Source: Streptomyces kanamyceticus
Lineage (GTDB): Bacteria > Actinomycetota > Actinomycetes > Streptomycetales > Streptomycetaceae
Length of the DNA stretch: 64,000 nucleotides
Direction of reading: 5' to 3'
Assembly: GCF_008704495.1 (NCBI RefSeq)
Contig: NZ_CP023699.1
Coordinates: 5,394,001 to 5,458,000 of the forward strand
Part shown: positions 44,736-53,509 of the stretch, piece after piece
Numbering within the stretch: the first letter of the stretch is position 1
How the letters are laid out: each line of letters opens with the position of its first letter
The notes under the pieces: generated by a model
The model's database searches: none
What the model saw: the letters and a program-made list of their open reading frames with translations, nothing else
What the model was told of the DNA's origin: nothing
Position numbers and translations under genes: made by a program

Positions 44736-45518
44736 GTGGCGGCGGACGGCGGCGCGGGCAGCGGCTCGGGCAGCGACGCGGGCACGGGGCTGCCTGCCAG
44801 CCTCGAGACTGCCTGGGGGCTGCGGGAGCGGCCCGCGAAGGGGCCGCGGCCGGGGCTCACCCTCGATCGCATCGTCGCCACGGGTCTCGCTGTCGCGGTG
44901 GCCGAGGGGCTCGGGGCGGTCTCCATGGGGCGGGTCGCCAAGGAGCTCGGCGTCTCCACCATGTCGCTCTACCGGTACGTCTCCGCCAAGGACGAGTTGT
45001 ACGTCCTGATGCAGGACGCCGCGACGGGGGTGCCGCCGCGGCGGCCCGATGGCGTGGCGGGGTGGCGGGCCGGGCTCGAATGGTGGGCCCGGGAGCAGCG
45101 GCGGGTCTTCCAGCGGAACCTGTGGCTGGTCCGGATGCCGATCAGCTCGCCGCCCGCCACTCCGAGCGGGCTCGAGTGGATGGAGCGGGGGCTCTCCGCG
45201 ATGGAGGGCACCGGCCTTGACGGCGGGCAGCGGATCTCGGTGCTGATGCTGGTCGGGGGGTACGTGCGCAGCGAGGTCTCCTTGATGGCCGATCTCGATG
45301 CCGCGATGCGGGCGGACGGGCTTTCGCCCGAGGAGGTCATGCGGCGCTACGCGCGGACCGTGGACGCGTTGACCTCGGTCGATCCGGAACGGTTTCCCGC
45401 CTTGCGGGAGGTCCTCGGGCAGGGCGTGCTCGATGGGGCGGACGCCGGGGACGCGGAGTTCGAGTTCGGGCTCGCCCGGGTGCTTGATGGGGTGGCTGTG
45501 CTGGTCGGGGGGCTCTGA
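44736..45518 (+). CDS. TetR-family regulator of the adjacent exporter
   Basis: 260 residues from the GTG at 44736 with AAGGGAG upstream. A 45-residue Gly/Ser-rich N-terminal extension precedes the helix-turn-helix 'LAVAVAEGLGAVSMGRVAKELGVSTMSLYRYVSAKDEL', and a TetR_C_1-type ligand domain follows. It is divergent from the DrrAB genes and separated from them by two operators, so it most likely represses them until an exported compound binds. Confidence 0.9.
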   Translation: MAADGGAGSGSGSDAGTGLPASLETAWGLRERPAKGPRPGLTLDRIVATGLAVAVAEGLGAVSMGRVAKELGVSTMSLYRYVSAKDELYVLMQDAATGVPPRRPDGVAGWRAGLEWWAREQRRVFQRNLWLVRMPISSPPATPSGLEWMERGLSAMEGTGLDGGQRISVLMLVGGYVRSEVSLMADLDAAMRADGLSPEEVMRRYARTVDALTSVDPERFPALREVLGQGVLDGADAGDAEFEFGLARVLDGVAVLVGGL

Positions 45519-45564
45519 GGTGCGGGGGCTCTTAGGCGGGCGGGGGGGCTCTGAGGCCGGGGGC

Positions 45565-46200
45565 TCACGCGTAGCGGCTCAGGCCTGCGCGTAGGCGGGT
45601 GAAGGCCGCCGTGGCCTCTGTGGTGGCCCGGGGGGCTACTTCCGCGGCTGACGCGCCCGCGGCGATGCGGCGCCAGTTCTCCATGGCGAGGATCCGCTGG
45701 GTGGCGACGATCTGCGCCGCGGCCAGGCGGGCCTCCAGGGGGGTGCCGCCGTGGGCTTCGGCGAGGGCGGTGGACAGGGACTGCTCGGAGCGGTCCTGGT
45801 AGCCGTAGAGCCGGGCCACCAGAGCCGGGGTGCCGTAGAGGAGTTGGTGGAAGGCGAGGACCGGCTCCGCGTCGTTGAGGCCGGTCACCGGGTCGTGGCG
45901 GGTGAGGCCGTCCAGGAAGTGGTGCTCCAGGGCCGTGAGGGCGGTGGGAGTGGGGGGCTGCGCGGTGGCGACCACCCGGGCCGGTTCGTCCTCGTGGTCG
46001 GCGAAGCGGTGCAGGACCAGGTCCTCTTTGGTCGGGAAGTAGCGGAACAGGGTGGGTTTGGAGATCTGGGCCGCGGCCGCCACCTCCGCCACCGAGACCT
46101 TCTCGAAGCCCCGCTCCAGGAAGAGGGCGATCGCGGTCTCGGAGACCGTCGCGTACGTCTGCTGCTTCTTGAGCTCTCGGAGGCTCGCTTCGGGTGCCAT
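45565..46200 (-). CDS. TetR-family regulator divergent from the HelD-like gene
   Basis: 211 residues, ATG at 46200. Helix-turn-helix 'ETAIALFLERGFEKVSVAEVAAAAQISKPTLFRYFPTKEDLVL'. The ligand domain is of the general AcrR kind. It faces the HelD-family gene across a 67-base gap that contains GTTA-N6-TAAC (46231-46244) over the helicase promoter, so it may control that gene. Confidence 0.87.
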   Translation of the reverse strand: MAPEASLRELKKQQTYATVSETAIALFLERGFEKVSVAEVAAAAQISKPTLFRYFPTKEDLVLHRFADHEDEPARVVATAQPPTPTALTALEHHFLDGLTRHDPVTGLNDAEPVLAFHQLLYGTPALVARLYGYQDRSEQSLSTALAEAHGGTPLEARLAAAQIVATQRILAMENWRRIAAGASAAEVAPRATTEATAAFTRLRAGLSRYA

Positions 46201-46230
46201 GGGGCGAGTCTAGCGGAGTTTTGGTATTCG

Positions 46231-46260
46231 GTTACAAATTTAACTCGGTTACATTATTCT
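46231..46260 (+). promoter_or_regulatory. Promoter and operator of the HelD-like gene
   Basis: TTACAA (46232-46237), a 17-base spacer and TATTCT (46255-46260) lie 7 bases before the ATG at 46268, implying a leaderless mRNA. An imperfect palindrome, GTTACAAATTTAAC at 46231-46244, covers the -35 and is a candidate TetR site. The A/T content is far above the surroundings. Confidence 0.65.
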
Positions 46261-46267
46261 GGGGTGC

Positions 46268-48304
46268 ATGACTGAAGCCCTTGTCGAGGAACGCAGCTAT
46301 CACGATGCCTGCCGCGCCGCTCTCACCGGCATGGTCGAAGGCGCTCAGGAGCAGGTTGTCGTCGGTGCGGACGTCTCGGCGTCCGGGGCCGACGCGGAGG
46401 TGCTCGGCTATCAGTTCCGCAGCCGGGCCAAGGCCCTGCGGGAGCTGCCCGAGGCGCCGTTGTTCTTCGGGCGGCTCGACTTCGCCGGGCAGGGGGCGGG
46501 TGAGCACAGCGGGCAGCGCTATTACGTGGGGCGCCTGCGCATCACCGAGCACCCCTCGGCCCCGCCGCTCGTGGTCGACTGGCGCGCTCCCGTCTCCCGC
46601 GCCTTCTATCAGGCGGGCGCCCGCGATCCGCAGGGCGTCGCGGTGCGGCGGCGGTTCGGCTGGGCGCCCGGGAGCAAGGGGGACTCCGGCGATCTCACGG
46701 GGCTTGAGGACGAGCACCTGGGATCGGGTGTGGAGAGCGCCGAGAGCCGCATCGTCGCCGGGGAGATCGAGCGGCCGAGGGTCGGGCCCATGCGGGACAT
46801 CGCCGCGACCATCCAGCCCGAGCAGGACCATCTCGTCCGCGGGGAGCTCGGCCTCTCCGTGTGCGTGCAGGGGGCGCCGGGGACCGGGAAGACCGCCGTG
46901 GGACTGCACCGGGCCGCGTATCTGCTCTATACGCATCCGCAGCGCGTGCAGCGAGCCGGGCTGCTCGTGCTCGGGCCCAACCGCACCTTCCTGCGCTACA
47001 TCGCCGAGGTGCTGCCCTCGCTCGGCGAGACCGGCGTGCGGCAGTCCACCGTGCAGGACGAGATCGGGCGGCATCCGGTGCGGGCGGTGGACGAGGAGGC
47101 CGCGGCGGTCGTCAAGCACGACGTGCGGATGGCCCGGGTGCTGCGCCGGGCGCTCTACGCACGGGTCGTGGCGCCCGCCGAGCCGGTGGCCGTGCCGGAG
47201 GGGTCCTACCGCTGGCGGCTGCCGGTGGAGGTGCTCGAGGAGATCGTCGAGGGCGTGCGGGCTGAGGAGCCGCCGTATGCCATCGGGCGCGAGCGCGTGC
47301 GGACCCGGGCCGTGCGGGCCATCCAGGAGCAGGCCGAGCGGCGTTCGGGGGTCAGGAACAACACCTGGGTGCAGAAGATCTCCAGGGCCCGTTCCGTGAG
47401 CGCCTTCGTGGATGGCAGCTGGCCCAGGGTCCGGGCCGACGAGCTGCTCGCCGGGCTGCTCTCGGACGGCGCCGCGCTCGCCGCCGCGGCCGACGGGGTG
47501 CTCGACGCCGGCGAACAGGCGGCGATCCTGTGGCAGCGGGCCCCGCGTTCGTACAAGTCGGCGAAGTGGACGGCCGCCGACCTCGTGCTGATGGACGAGA
47601 TCGAGGGACTGCTCGAACGGCCCGCCGGTTACGGGCACATCGTCGTCGACGAGGCGCAGGACCTCTCGCCGATGGAGTGCCGGGTCATCGCGCGGCGCGC
47701 GGACTTCGGCTCGGTGACCGTCCTCGGGGACCTCGCCCAGGGCACCACCCCGTGGGCCGCCCGCAGCTGGCCCGAGCTCCTGGCGCAGCTGGGCAAGCCG
47801 GATGCCTCCGTCACGCCGCTGACGACCGGATTCCGGGTGCCCCGGGCCATCGTCGGGCTCGCCAATCAGCTCCTGGGGCGGCTCGATGTGGACGTGCCGC
47901 CCGCACGGTCGCTGCGCGCGGACGGGGAGTTGGCGATCCGCGAGGTCGAGGACGTGGCGGGCGCCGTGGTGGACGCGGTGCGCGCGGCGCTCGGCCGGGA
48001 GGGCTCCGTCGGGGTCATCGCCACCGACGGGGACGTCGAGGAGCTGCGCTCGGCCCTCGCCGGGGCGGGCATCGAGGCCGCCGGGCCCGACGAGCTCGGC
48101 GCGCGCGTGACGGTGCTGCCCGCGTCCGTCGCCAAGGGCCTGGAGTACGACCACGTCGTCGCGGTCGAACCCGCGGCGATCGCCGAAGCGGAACGGCGCG
48201 GGCTCAACCGGCTGTACGTGGTCCTCACCCGCGCGGTGTCCCGCCTCGACGTCCTGCACAGCCGACCCCTGCCGTGGGAGGTGCGGTCGTGCGACGGGGC
48301 CTAA
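46268..48304 (+). CDS. HelD/HelR-family RNA polymerase-recycling ATPase
   Basis: 678 residues. Superfamily 1 ATPase with Walker A 'GAPGTGKTAVGLHRAAYLLY', 'LVLGPNRTFLRYIAEVLPSLGE', Walker B 'VVDEAQDLSPME', 'VLGDLAQGTTPW' and a helicase 2 domain with 'VLPASVAKGLEYDHVVAVEP' and 'LYVVLTRAVSRLDVLH'. The N-terminal arm before Walker A and the insertion after it fit HelD-type proteins, which pry RNA polymerase off nucleic acid. The HelR group gives rifamycin tolerance. I see no rifamycin-associated element upstream, only a TetR gene and its likely operator. DNA-helicase activity is unlikely. Confidence 0.88.
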   Translation: MTEALVEERSYHDACRAALTGMVEGAQEQVVVGADVSASGADAEVLGYQFRSRAKALRELPEAPLFFGRLDFAGQGAGEHSGQRYYVGRLRITEHPSAPPLVVDWRAPVSRAFYQAGARDPQGVAVRRRFGWAPGSKGDSGDLTGLEDEHLGSGVESAESRIVAGEIERPRVGPMRDIAATIQPEQDHLVRGELGLSVCVQGAPGTGKTAVGLHRAAYLLYTHPQRVQRAGLLVLGPNRTFLRYIAEVLPSLGETGVRQSTVQDEIGRHPVRAVDEEAAAVVKHDVRMARVLRRALYARVVAPAEPVAVPEGSYRWRLPVEVLEEIVEGVRAEEPPYAIGRERVRTRAVRAIQEQAERRSGVRNNTWVQKISRARSVSAFVDGSWPRVRADELLAGLLSDGAALAAAADGVLDAGEQAAILWQRAPRSYKSAKWTAADLVLMDEIEGLLERPAGYGHIVVDEAQDLSPMECRVIARRADFGSVTVLGDLAQGTTPWAARSWPELLAQLGKPDASVTPLTTGFRVPRAIVGLANQLLGRLDVDVPPARSLRADGELAIREVEDVAGAVVDAVRAALGREGSVGVIATDGDVEELRSALAGAGIEAAGPDELGARVTVLPASVAKGLEYDHVVAVEPAAIAEAERRGLNRLYVVLTRAVSRLDVLHSRPLPWEVRSCDGA

Positions 48305-48326
48305 GCGGCTTTGTGGAAGTTCGGTG

Positions 48327-48372
48327 CGGTTCCGCGCCCCGAAAGGGGCGCGGGGAACTGCGCGACCAGCCA
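48327..48372. terminator. Palindromic dispersed repeat acting as terminator
   Basis: GTTCCGCGCCCC-GAAA-GGGGCGCGGGGAAC at 48329-48358 is followed by TGCGCGACC. It is the inverted, palindromic relative of the repeat at 6802-6828. It lies between the convergent HelD-like and penicillin-binding protein genes. Confidence 0.8.
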
Positions 48373-48414
48373 CATCCGGCCCGCAGGTTTGACACCGGTC
48401 TTCCAGCGGAGCGC

Positions 48415-49890
48415 TTAGCGCTCCATGACCGCTTCCATGACCGCCTTCGCGATCGGCGCGCCCAGCTTGCCGCCCGCGATCTCCTCGCGCGCGATGTTCA
48501 TGTCGGACGGGTCGACGAAGACGGCCACCGCGACGGGCGACGAGCCGTCCTCCTTCTTGGCGTAGGAGACGAACCAGGCGTACGGCCGCTCGTCGTTGAC
48601 GTCCGCGCCGTGCTGCGCGGTACCGGTCTTGCCGCCCACGGTGACGCCGTCGATCTTCGCCTTGCTCGCGGTGCCGTTCTCGACGGTGTTCTCCATCATG
48701 TCCTGCACCGTCTGCGCGGTCTTCCCGGAGACCGCCTGGCTGAGGGTGTCGGGCGACGCCTTCTCGATCGTCGAGAGGTCGGGGCCGCGCAGCTCCTCGA
48801 CCATGTACGGCTTCATGACCTTGCCGTCGTTGGCGATGCCCGCGGTGACCATGGCCATCTGCAGCGGCGTGCTCGTCAGGCTGCCCTGGCCCATGCCGGT
48901 CAGCGCGGTCTGCGGCTTGTCGAGGTTCTTCGGATAGCTGCTGGCGACCGCCCGCACGGGGACGAACTGCTCTTCGTTGAAGCCGAACTTCTCCGCGGTC
49001 TCGCGCATGTCGTCCTTGCCGACCTTGAGCGCGGCATCGAGGAAGACGTTGTTGCAGGACCACTGCATGGCGGTCTTCAGCGAGACCTTGTCGCACAAGG
49101 AGTTGGGCACGTCGTTGCCGATCATGGTCGAGCTGAGCGGCAGCTTGTAGGGGGCCTTGGCGCCGGACGGCTTGTTCACGTCGGTCACCACGCCGTGCTC
49201 GAGCGCGGCCGCCGCGGTGAGGATCTTGAAGGTGGATCCCGGCGGGTAGATCTCGCGCAGCGCGCGGTTGTTCAGCGGCTTGTCCTTGCGCTTGCCGAGC
49301 TCCGCGAACTTCTTGCCCTCGGCCGTCGAGATGCCCGCGAAGACCGAGGGGTCGTACGAAGGAGTGCTCGCCAGGGCGAGGATCTTGCCGGTGCGGGGGT
49401 CGAGCGCGACCACCGCGCCCTTGGCGTCGAGGTCCACCAGGCCCTTGTAGGCGGCCTTCTGCGCCTTCGCGTCGATGGTCGTGACGACATCGCCGCCCTG
49501 CTGCTTCTTGCCGGTCAGCATGTCCAGGGTGCGCTTGATGAAGAGCCGGTCGTCGTTGCCGCTGAGGATGCCGCTGTGGACGCCCTCCAGGAAGGTGGCT
49601 CCCTGGGCCTGCGAGAAGTAGCCCGTCACCGGCGCGTACATGGGGCCTTCCTTGAAGACCCGCTTGTACTTGAAGTCGGAGCCGGGAGTCTCCTTCGAGC
49701 CGGTGATGGACTTGCCGCCGACGATGATGTCGCCGCGCGGGTGGGAGAAGGCCTCGATCTGCACCCGGCGGTTGTGCTCGTGGTTGGCCAGCTCGTCGTT
49801 CTCGGCGAACTGGACCCAGGTCGCGCGCAGCAGCAGCGCGAGGCTGAGGATCCCGCAGAAAACGGCTATGTGGCGCAGTGGCCGGTTCAT
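48415..49890 (-). CDS. Class B penicillin-binding protein (PbpA-like transpeptidase)
   Basis: 491 residues, ATG at 49890. One signal-anchor helix ('VFCGILSLALLLRATWVQF'), a dimerisation domain with 'HNRRVQIEAFSHPRGDI' and a transpeptidase domain with SxxK in 'YPPGSTFK', SxN in 'MQWSCNN' and KTG in 'GGKTGTAQHG'. It cross-links peptidoglycan outside the membrane. It matches the PbpA group of actinomycete elongation or sporulation enzymes. It stands as a single gene here, not beside ftsW/rodA. Confidence 0.92.
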   Translation of the reverse strand: MNRPLRHIAVFCGILSLALLLRATWVQFAENDELANHEHNRRVQIEAFSHPRGDIIVGGKSITGSKETPGSDFKYKRVFKEGPMYAPVTGYFSQAQGATFLEGVHSGILSGNDDRLFIKRTLDMLTGKKQQGGDVVTTIDAKAQKAAYKGLVDLDAKGAVVALDPRTGKILALASTPSYDPSVFAGISTAEGKKFAELGKRKDKPLNNRALREIYPPGSTFKILTAAAALEHGVVTDVNKPSGAKAPYKLPLSSTMIGNDVPNSLCDKVSLKTAMQWSCNNVFLDAALKVGKDDMRETAEKFGFNEEQFVPVRAVASSYPKNLDKPQTALTGMGQGSLTSTPLQMAMVTAGIANDGKVMKPYMVEELRGPDLSTIEKASPDTLSQAVSGKTAQTVQDMMENTVENGTASKAKIDGVTVGGKTGTAQHGADVNDERPYAWFVSYAKKEDGSSPVAVAVFVDPSDMNIAREEIAGGKLGAPIAKAVMEAVMER

Positions 49891-50016
49891 CTGGCTTCTT
49901 CTCCCGGACGGCGGAGTGCTGACGACCCATCCTTGCCCGGAAAATGGTCTCTATGGGGCGGCTGTTGCAGAACGGTCACACGAATCTGGCGGATATCGAC
50001 CGAAATTGCCCTCTCG

Positions 50017-50955
50017 CTACCGTTTGGCGGCCGCGCCCCCGCGCAGTACCTCGATGACGCTCGCGTAGCTGTCACCGCCGTGACCCGCCGCCGCGGCCCG
50101 CTCCATGGTGGCCTTCAGGAGCTCGGGCAGCGCGTTGTCCACACCCCGGTCCGCCGCCGCGTGGATGAGGTGGCCGATCGTCGCGATCTGTACGTCCACG
50201 GTGGCGTCGTCACCCGGGTAGTGACCGGCGTCCACCTGACCCGCGTACCGGGTGAGGAAACCGGCGACGGCGCCGTTCAGCCAGCGCAGCGCGACGGCCG
50301 TGAAGTCCTCGGCGCGCGTCCCGTCGGCGCCGGTCATGGCCGTCCCGTGCAGCCAGCCGGTGAACGTCGCCCACATCAGGCCGAGCAGCGCGGTGTCGTA
50401 GAGCGAGGCGAGGCCCGGCTCGGTGCCCAGGTGGATGGGGTCGCCGAGGGCGGCGAGCACCGGCCGGTAGGTCGCGAAGACCTCGGCCGAACCGCTGTAG
50501 AGGAACATCAGCTCCGGGTTGCCGACCCCCTCGGGCGTCGTCATGATCCCGCCGTCGAGATGGCCGATGCCGTGCGTACTGGCCCACGCGGACATCTCGT
50601 CGGCCCCCTCCGGAGAGGTGGAGGTGAGGTTCACCAGGGACTTCCCCGTCAGGGCGCCGGACTCCGCGAGCGGGTCGAGGATCTCGCGCAGGGCCGCGTC
50701 GTCCAGGACGCAGGCCAGCACGACCGGGCTCGCGGCGACCGCGTCGGCGGGGTCCGCGGCGAGCCGTGCGCCCCGATCGACCAGCGCCTTGGCCTTCTGC
50801 GGGGTGCGGTTCCAGACGGTGGTGGGGTGACCGCGGTCGAGGAGGGCGGCGGCGAGGGCGGCGCCCATGTTGCCGAGGCCGATGACCGTGACGGGGACGG
50901 GGGTGGGGGTGGTGTGTGCGTTCACGACGGGAGCGGGGTTGGTGTGTGCGTTCAT
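50017..50955 (-). CDS. NADP-dependent imine reductase-like / beta-hydroxyacid dehydrogenase family protein
   Basis: 312 residues from the ATG at 50955 (a GTG at 50964 is possible). Rossmann motif 'VTVIGLGNMGAALAAALLDRGH' with Arg in 'WNRTPQKA' favouring NADPH, then 'LTSTSPEGADEMSAWASTHGIGHLDGGIM' and a helical C-terminal domain. The catalytic Lys of true hydroxyacid dehydrogenases is absent, and 'LYDTALL' matches the Asp/Tyr site region of imine reductases. The N-terminus contains a small duplication ('NAHTNP', 'NAHTTP'). It is divergent from a GlxA-type regulator that may control it. Confidence 0.82.
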   Translation of the reverse strand: MNAHTNPAPVVNAHTTPTPVPVTVIGLGNMGAALAAALLDRGHPTTVWNRTPQKAKALVDRGARLAADPADAVAASPVVLACVLDDAALREILDPLAESGALTGKSLVNLTSTSPEGADEMSAWASTHGIGHLDGGIMTTPEGVGNPELMFLYSGSAEVFATYRPVLAALGDPIHLGTEPGLASLYDTALLGLMWATFTGWLHGTAMTGADGTRAEDFTAVALRWLNGAVAGFLTRYAGQVDAGHYPGDDATVDVQIATIGHLIHAAADRGVDNALPELLKATMERAAAAGHGGDSYASVIEVLRGGAAAKR

Positions 50956-51065
50956 GAGGAACACGCTCGCAGGGGGTGGCGGCGCGGAACAGTGACAGCC
51001 CTGACGGTGATCACCAAAATCCCGCCACGCCCCGAGGGGCGCTCACCTCCTCGTACGCTCGGGGC

Positions 51066-52115
51066 ATGAGCGCTGGATCCGTCGCGGTGGTCGTGACAGA
51101 GGAGATCGGGCTCCCGTCCTGGGAGCTGTACGAACTGAGCATTCCGCTCACGGTGTTCGGCAAGCCGCAGCCGGACCTGGCGGAGCACTGGTACGACCTG
51201 CGGCTGTGCTCGACGCGTGAGTCGGGGGCGGGCGAGAGGGAGGGGGAGGGAGCGGGGGAGAAGGAGGGAGCAGGGGAAGGGCCGCGGGGTGGTGGTGACT
51301 TCGGGTTGTCCTTGCGCACGCCCTACGGTCTGGACGGGCTCGTCGGGGCGGACACCGTCGTCGTGACCTCGGTGCCCGACCGCTGTGTGGAGGAGGGCGC
51401 GCCGCTGCCGCCCGGCCTCGCCGACGCCCTGCGCCGCGCCCACGCCGCGGGCGCCCGGATGGTCTCGCTGTGCACCGGCGCCTTCGCGCTCGCCGAGGCC
51501 GGTCTCCTCGACGGCCGCAGGGCCACCGCGCACTGGATGCACACCGCCCAACTCGCAGCCCGCTACCCGGAGGTGACCGTCGACGACTCGGTCCTGTACG
51601 TCGACGACGGCGACGTCCTCACCAGCGCGGGCCTCACCGCGGGGCTCGACCTCTGTCTGCACCTGGTCCGCCGCGACCTCGGCGCGCACGTGGCGAACCA
51701 GCTGGCCCGGCGCATGGTGGTGCCCGCCCACCGTCCCGGCGGGCAGGCGCAGTTCATCGACCTGTCCGTGCCCGCGACGGACGACGAGGGCCTGGGGGCC
51801 GTACTGGAATGGGCTCGCGCGCACCTGGACCGGCCGCTCACCGTCGACGATCTGGCGCGCCGCGCGGCGCTGAGCCCGCGCACGCTCTACCGGCGCGTCC
51901 AGGCGGCCACCGGCACGACACCGCTCCAGTGGCTCCTCAATCAGCGCCTCGCGCGGGCCCAGGGCCTGCTCGAATCGACGGACCTGCCGGTGGAGAAGAT
52001 CGGCGAACTCAGCGGCCTCGGCACGGCGAACAACCTCCGCCACCACTTCCTCAAGCAGGTAGGGGTGTCGCCGGGGGACTACCGGCGAGCCTTCTTCAGC
52101 GGACAGGACGCCTGA
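51066..52115 (+). CDS. GlxA-type AraC regulator with DJ-1/PfpI domain
   Basis: 349 residues, ATG at 51066. The N-terminal amidotransferase-like domain has the nucleophile-elbow region 'SLCTGAFALAEAGLLDGRRATAHW'. The C-terminal AraC domain has 'LDRPLTVDDLARRAALSPRTLYRRVQAATGTTPLQWLLNQRLARAQGLL'. A Gly/Glu-rich insertion 'GAGEREGEGAGEKEGAGEGP' (about residues 54-73) is coded by an almost pure purine tract at about 51225-51290. It is divergent from the imine-reductase-like gene and upstream of the old yellow enzyme; either may be its target. Confidence 0.87.
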   Translation: MSAGSVAVVVTEEIGLPSWELYELSIPLTVFGKPQPDLAEHWYDLRLCSTRESGAGEREGEGAGEKEGAGEGPRGGGDFGLSLRTPYGLDGLVGADTVVVTSVPDRCVEEGAPLPPGLADALRRAHAAGARMVSLCTGAFALAEAGLLDGRRATAHWMHTAQLAARYPEVTVDDSVLYVDDGDVLTSAGLTAGLDLCLHLVRRDLGAHVANQLARRMVVPAHRPGGQAQFIDLSVPATDDEGLGAVLEWARAHLDRPLTVDDLARRAALSPRTLYRRVQAATGTTPLQWLLNQRLARAQGLLESTDLPVEKIGELSGLGTANNLRHHFLKQVGVSPGDYRRAFFSGQDA

Positions 52116-52245
52116 CCACCCTGCCTGTTCCTCCTCTGCTCCACCGGGCGTCAGCCGTCAGCCGACCGTCAGCGTCTCCGAAGCGCCCGGGAGCAGAGTC
52201 GTCCCTGTCAGCAGGACAAGGGCCACGCCAGGGAGCACAGACGCC

Positions 52246-53397
52246 ATGACCACCACCTCCACCACCTCCACCAGCCCCACCACCCCCGCCACCGCCTCCT
52301 CCGCCCCGGTGGAATCCCCGCTCCTGAGCCCCGCCCGCCTCGGTGAGCTGCGGCTCCCCAACCGGCTCGTCATGGCGCCCATGACCCGCAACCGCGCCTC
52401 CGCCGACGGCGTCCCGCTGCCCGTCATGGCCACGTACTACGCCCAGCGCGCCACCGCCGGACTCATCGTCGCCGAGGCCGCGACGCCGAACGCCGTCGGA
52501 CAGACGTACGCCAACATCACCGCCATCCACACCGACGCGCACGTGGCGGGCTGGCGGCGGGTCACCGATGCCGTGCGGGACGCGGGCGGGCGGATGTTCC
52601 TGCAACTGCAGCACGGCGGGCGCATCGGGCACCCGGACAACAGCGGTCTTATGCCGGTCGCGCCCTCGCCGGTGCCGTTGCAGGACACCGTGCACACGCC
52701 GAGCGGGCATCAACCAGCGGTCGTACCAAAGGAGTTGACGGTCGACGAGATCCGTTCGACCGTCGCCGACTTCGCGGCAGCAGCGCGGCGGGCGATCGAC
52801 GCGGGTTTCGAGGGCGTGGAGGTGCACGCCGCCAACGGCTACCTCCTCCAGCAGTTCCTCGCGAAGAACACCAACCAGCGCACCGACGCCTACGGAGGTC
52901 CGGTCGCGCACCGCATCCGGTTCGTGGTGGAGGTGGTCCGTGCCGTCGCCGAGGAGATCGGCCCGGAGCGGGTGGGCGTGCGCGTCGCGCCCGGCATCAC
53001 GGTCAACGGCATCGAGGAGGGCGACACCGAGGACATCTATCCGGCGCTCGTCGACGCACTCGCGGGGATCGGCCAACTCGCCTACCTGCACGTCGTCTTC
53101 GCCGACCCGGACACCGTCCTCTTCAAGGAGATCCGCGCGAACTGGTCCGGCACGCTGATCGCCAACCCGGTGCTCGGCTGGGGCGGACCGCTGCCCGCCG
53201 ACGGCGGCCGGGGCGCGGGCGAGCGGCTGCTCGCCGCCGGGGCCGACCTGATCTCGCTGGGCCGGTCCTTCCTCGCCAACCCTGACCTGGTCGAGCGGAT
53301 GAGGGTCGGCGCGCCGCTCAACCCGCTCAACGACAAGGGCCTGATGTACGTGGGCGGTGCCGAGGGCTACACCGACTATCCGACGCTGACCGGCTGA
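52246..53397 (+). CDS. Old yellow enzyme family alkene reductase
   Basis: 383 residues, ATG at 52246. A Thr/Ser-rich N-terminus of about 20 residues, then an FMN-binding TIM barrel: 'LGELRLPNRLVMAPMTRNRA', 'LQLQHGGRIGH' and the substrate-binding and proton-donor segment 'VHAANGYLLQQF' (His, Asn, Tyr as in OYE1). It reduces activated C=C bonds with NAD(P)H. The 8-bp repeat array begins in the last codons and contains the stop. Confidence 0.92.
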   Translation: MTTTSTTSTSPTTPATASSAPVESPLLSPARLGELRLPNRLVMAPMTRNRASADGVPLPVMATYYAQRATAGLIVAEAATPNAVGQTYANITAIHTDAHVAGWRRVTDAVRDAGGRMFLQLQHGGRIGHPDNSGLMPVAPSPVPLQDTVHTPSGHQPAVVPKELTVDEIRSTVADFAAAARRAIDAGFEGVEVHAANGYLLQQFLAKNTNQRTDAYGGPVAHRIRFVVEVVRAVAEEIGPERVGVRVAPGITVNGIEEGDTEDIYPALVDALAGIGQLAYLHVVFADPDTVLFKEIRANWSGTLIANPVLGWGGPLPADGGRGAGERLLAAGADLISLGRSFLANPDLVERMRVGAPLNPLNDKGLMYVGGAEGYTDYPTLTG

Positions 53398-53440
53398 CCG
53401 GCTGACCGGCTGACCGGGTGACCGGGTGACCGGGTGATCG
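53385..53440. repeat. 8-bp tandem repeats spanning a stop codon
   Basis: Seven units of G(C/G)TGA(C/T)CG. The second unit supplies the TGA of the old yellow enzyme gene. As the unit is 8 bases, successive units offer TGA in each frame. Confidence 0.92.
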
Positions 53441-53509
53441 GCCCGCTCTCCCCCCCTACCGGGAAAACAACTGGCGGCCGGTGCGGGGGCGGGCCTAGCT
53501 TGTGCGCTC

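Noticed and set aside
46232..49930. A 1232-codon open frame on the minus strand
   Set aside because: Its protein is low-complexity Arg/Gly/Pro/His and it crosses the HelD-like gene in antisense. It is a shadow of high G+C codon bias; only the penicillin-binding protein within it, in another frame, is real.
50992..50998. A third GTGACAG heptamer near the GlxA-type regulator
   Set aside because: It is a single copy; neighbouring bases do not continue the 11-bp array.
47530..51069. A 1179-codon open frame on the plus strand
   Set aside because: It runs antisense to the penicillin-binding protein and oxidoreductase genes, with no domain and biased composition.
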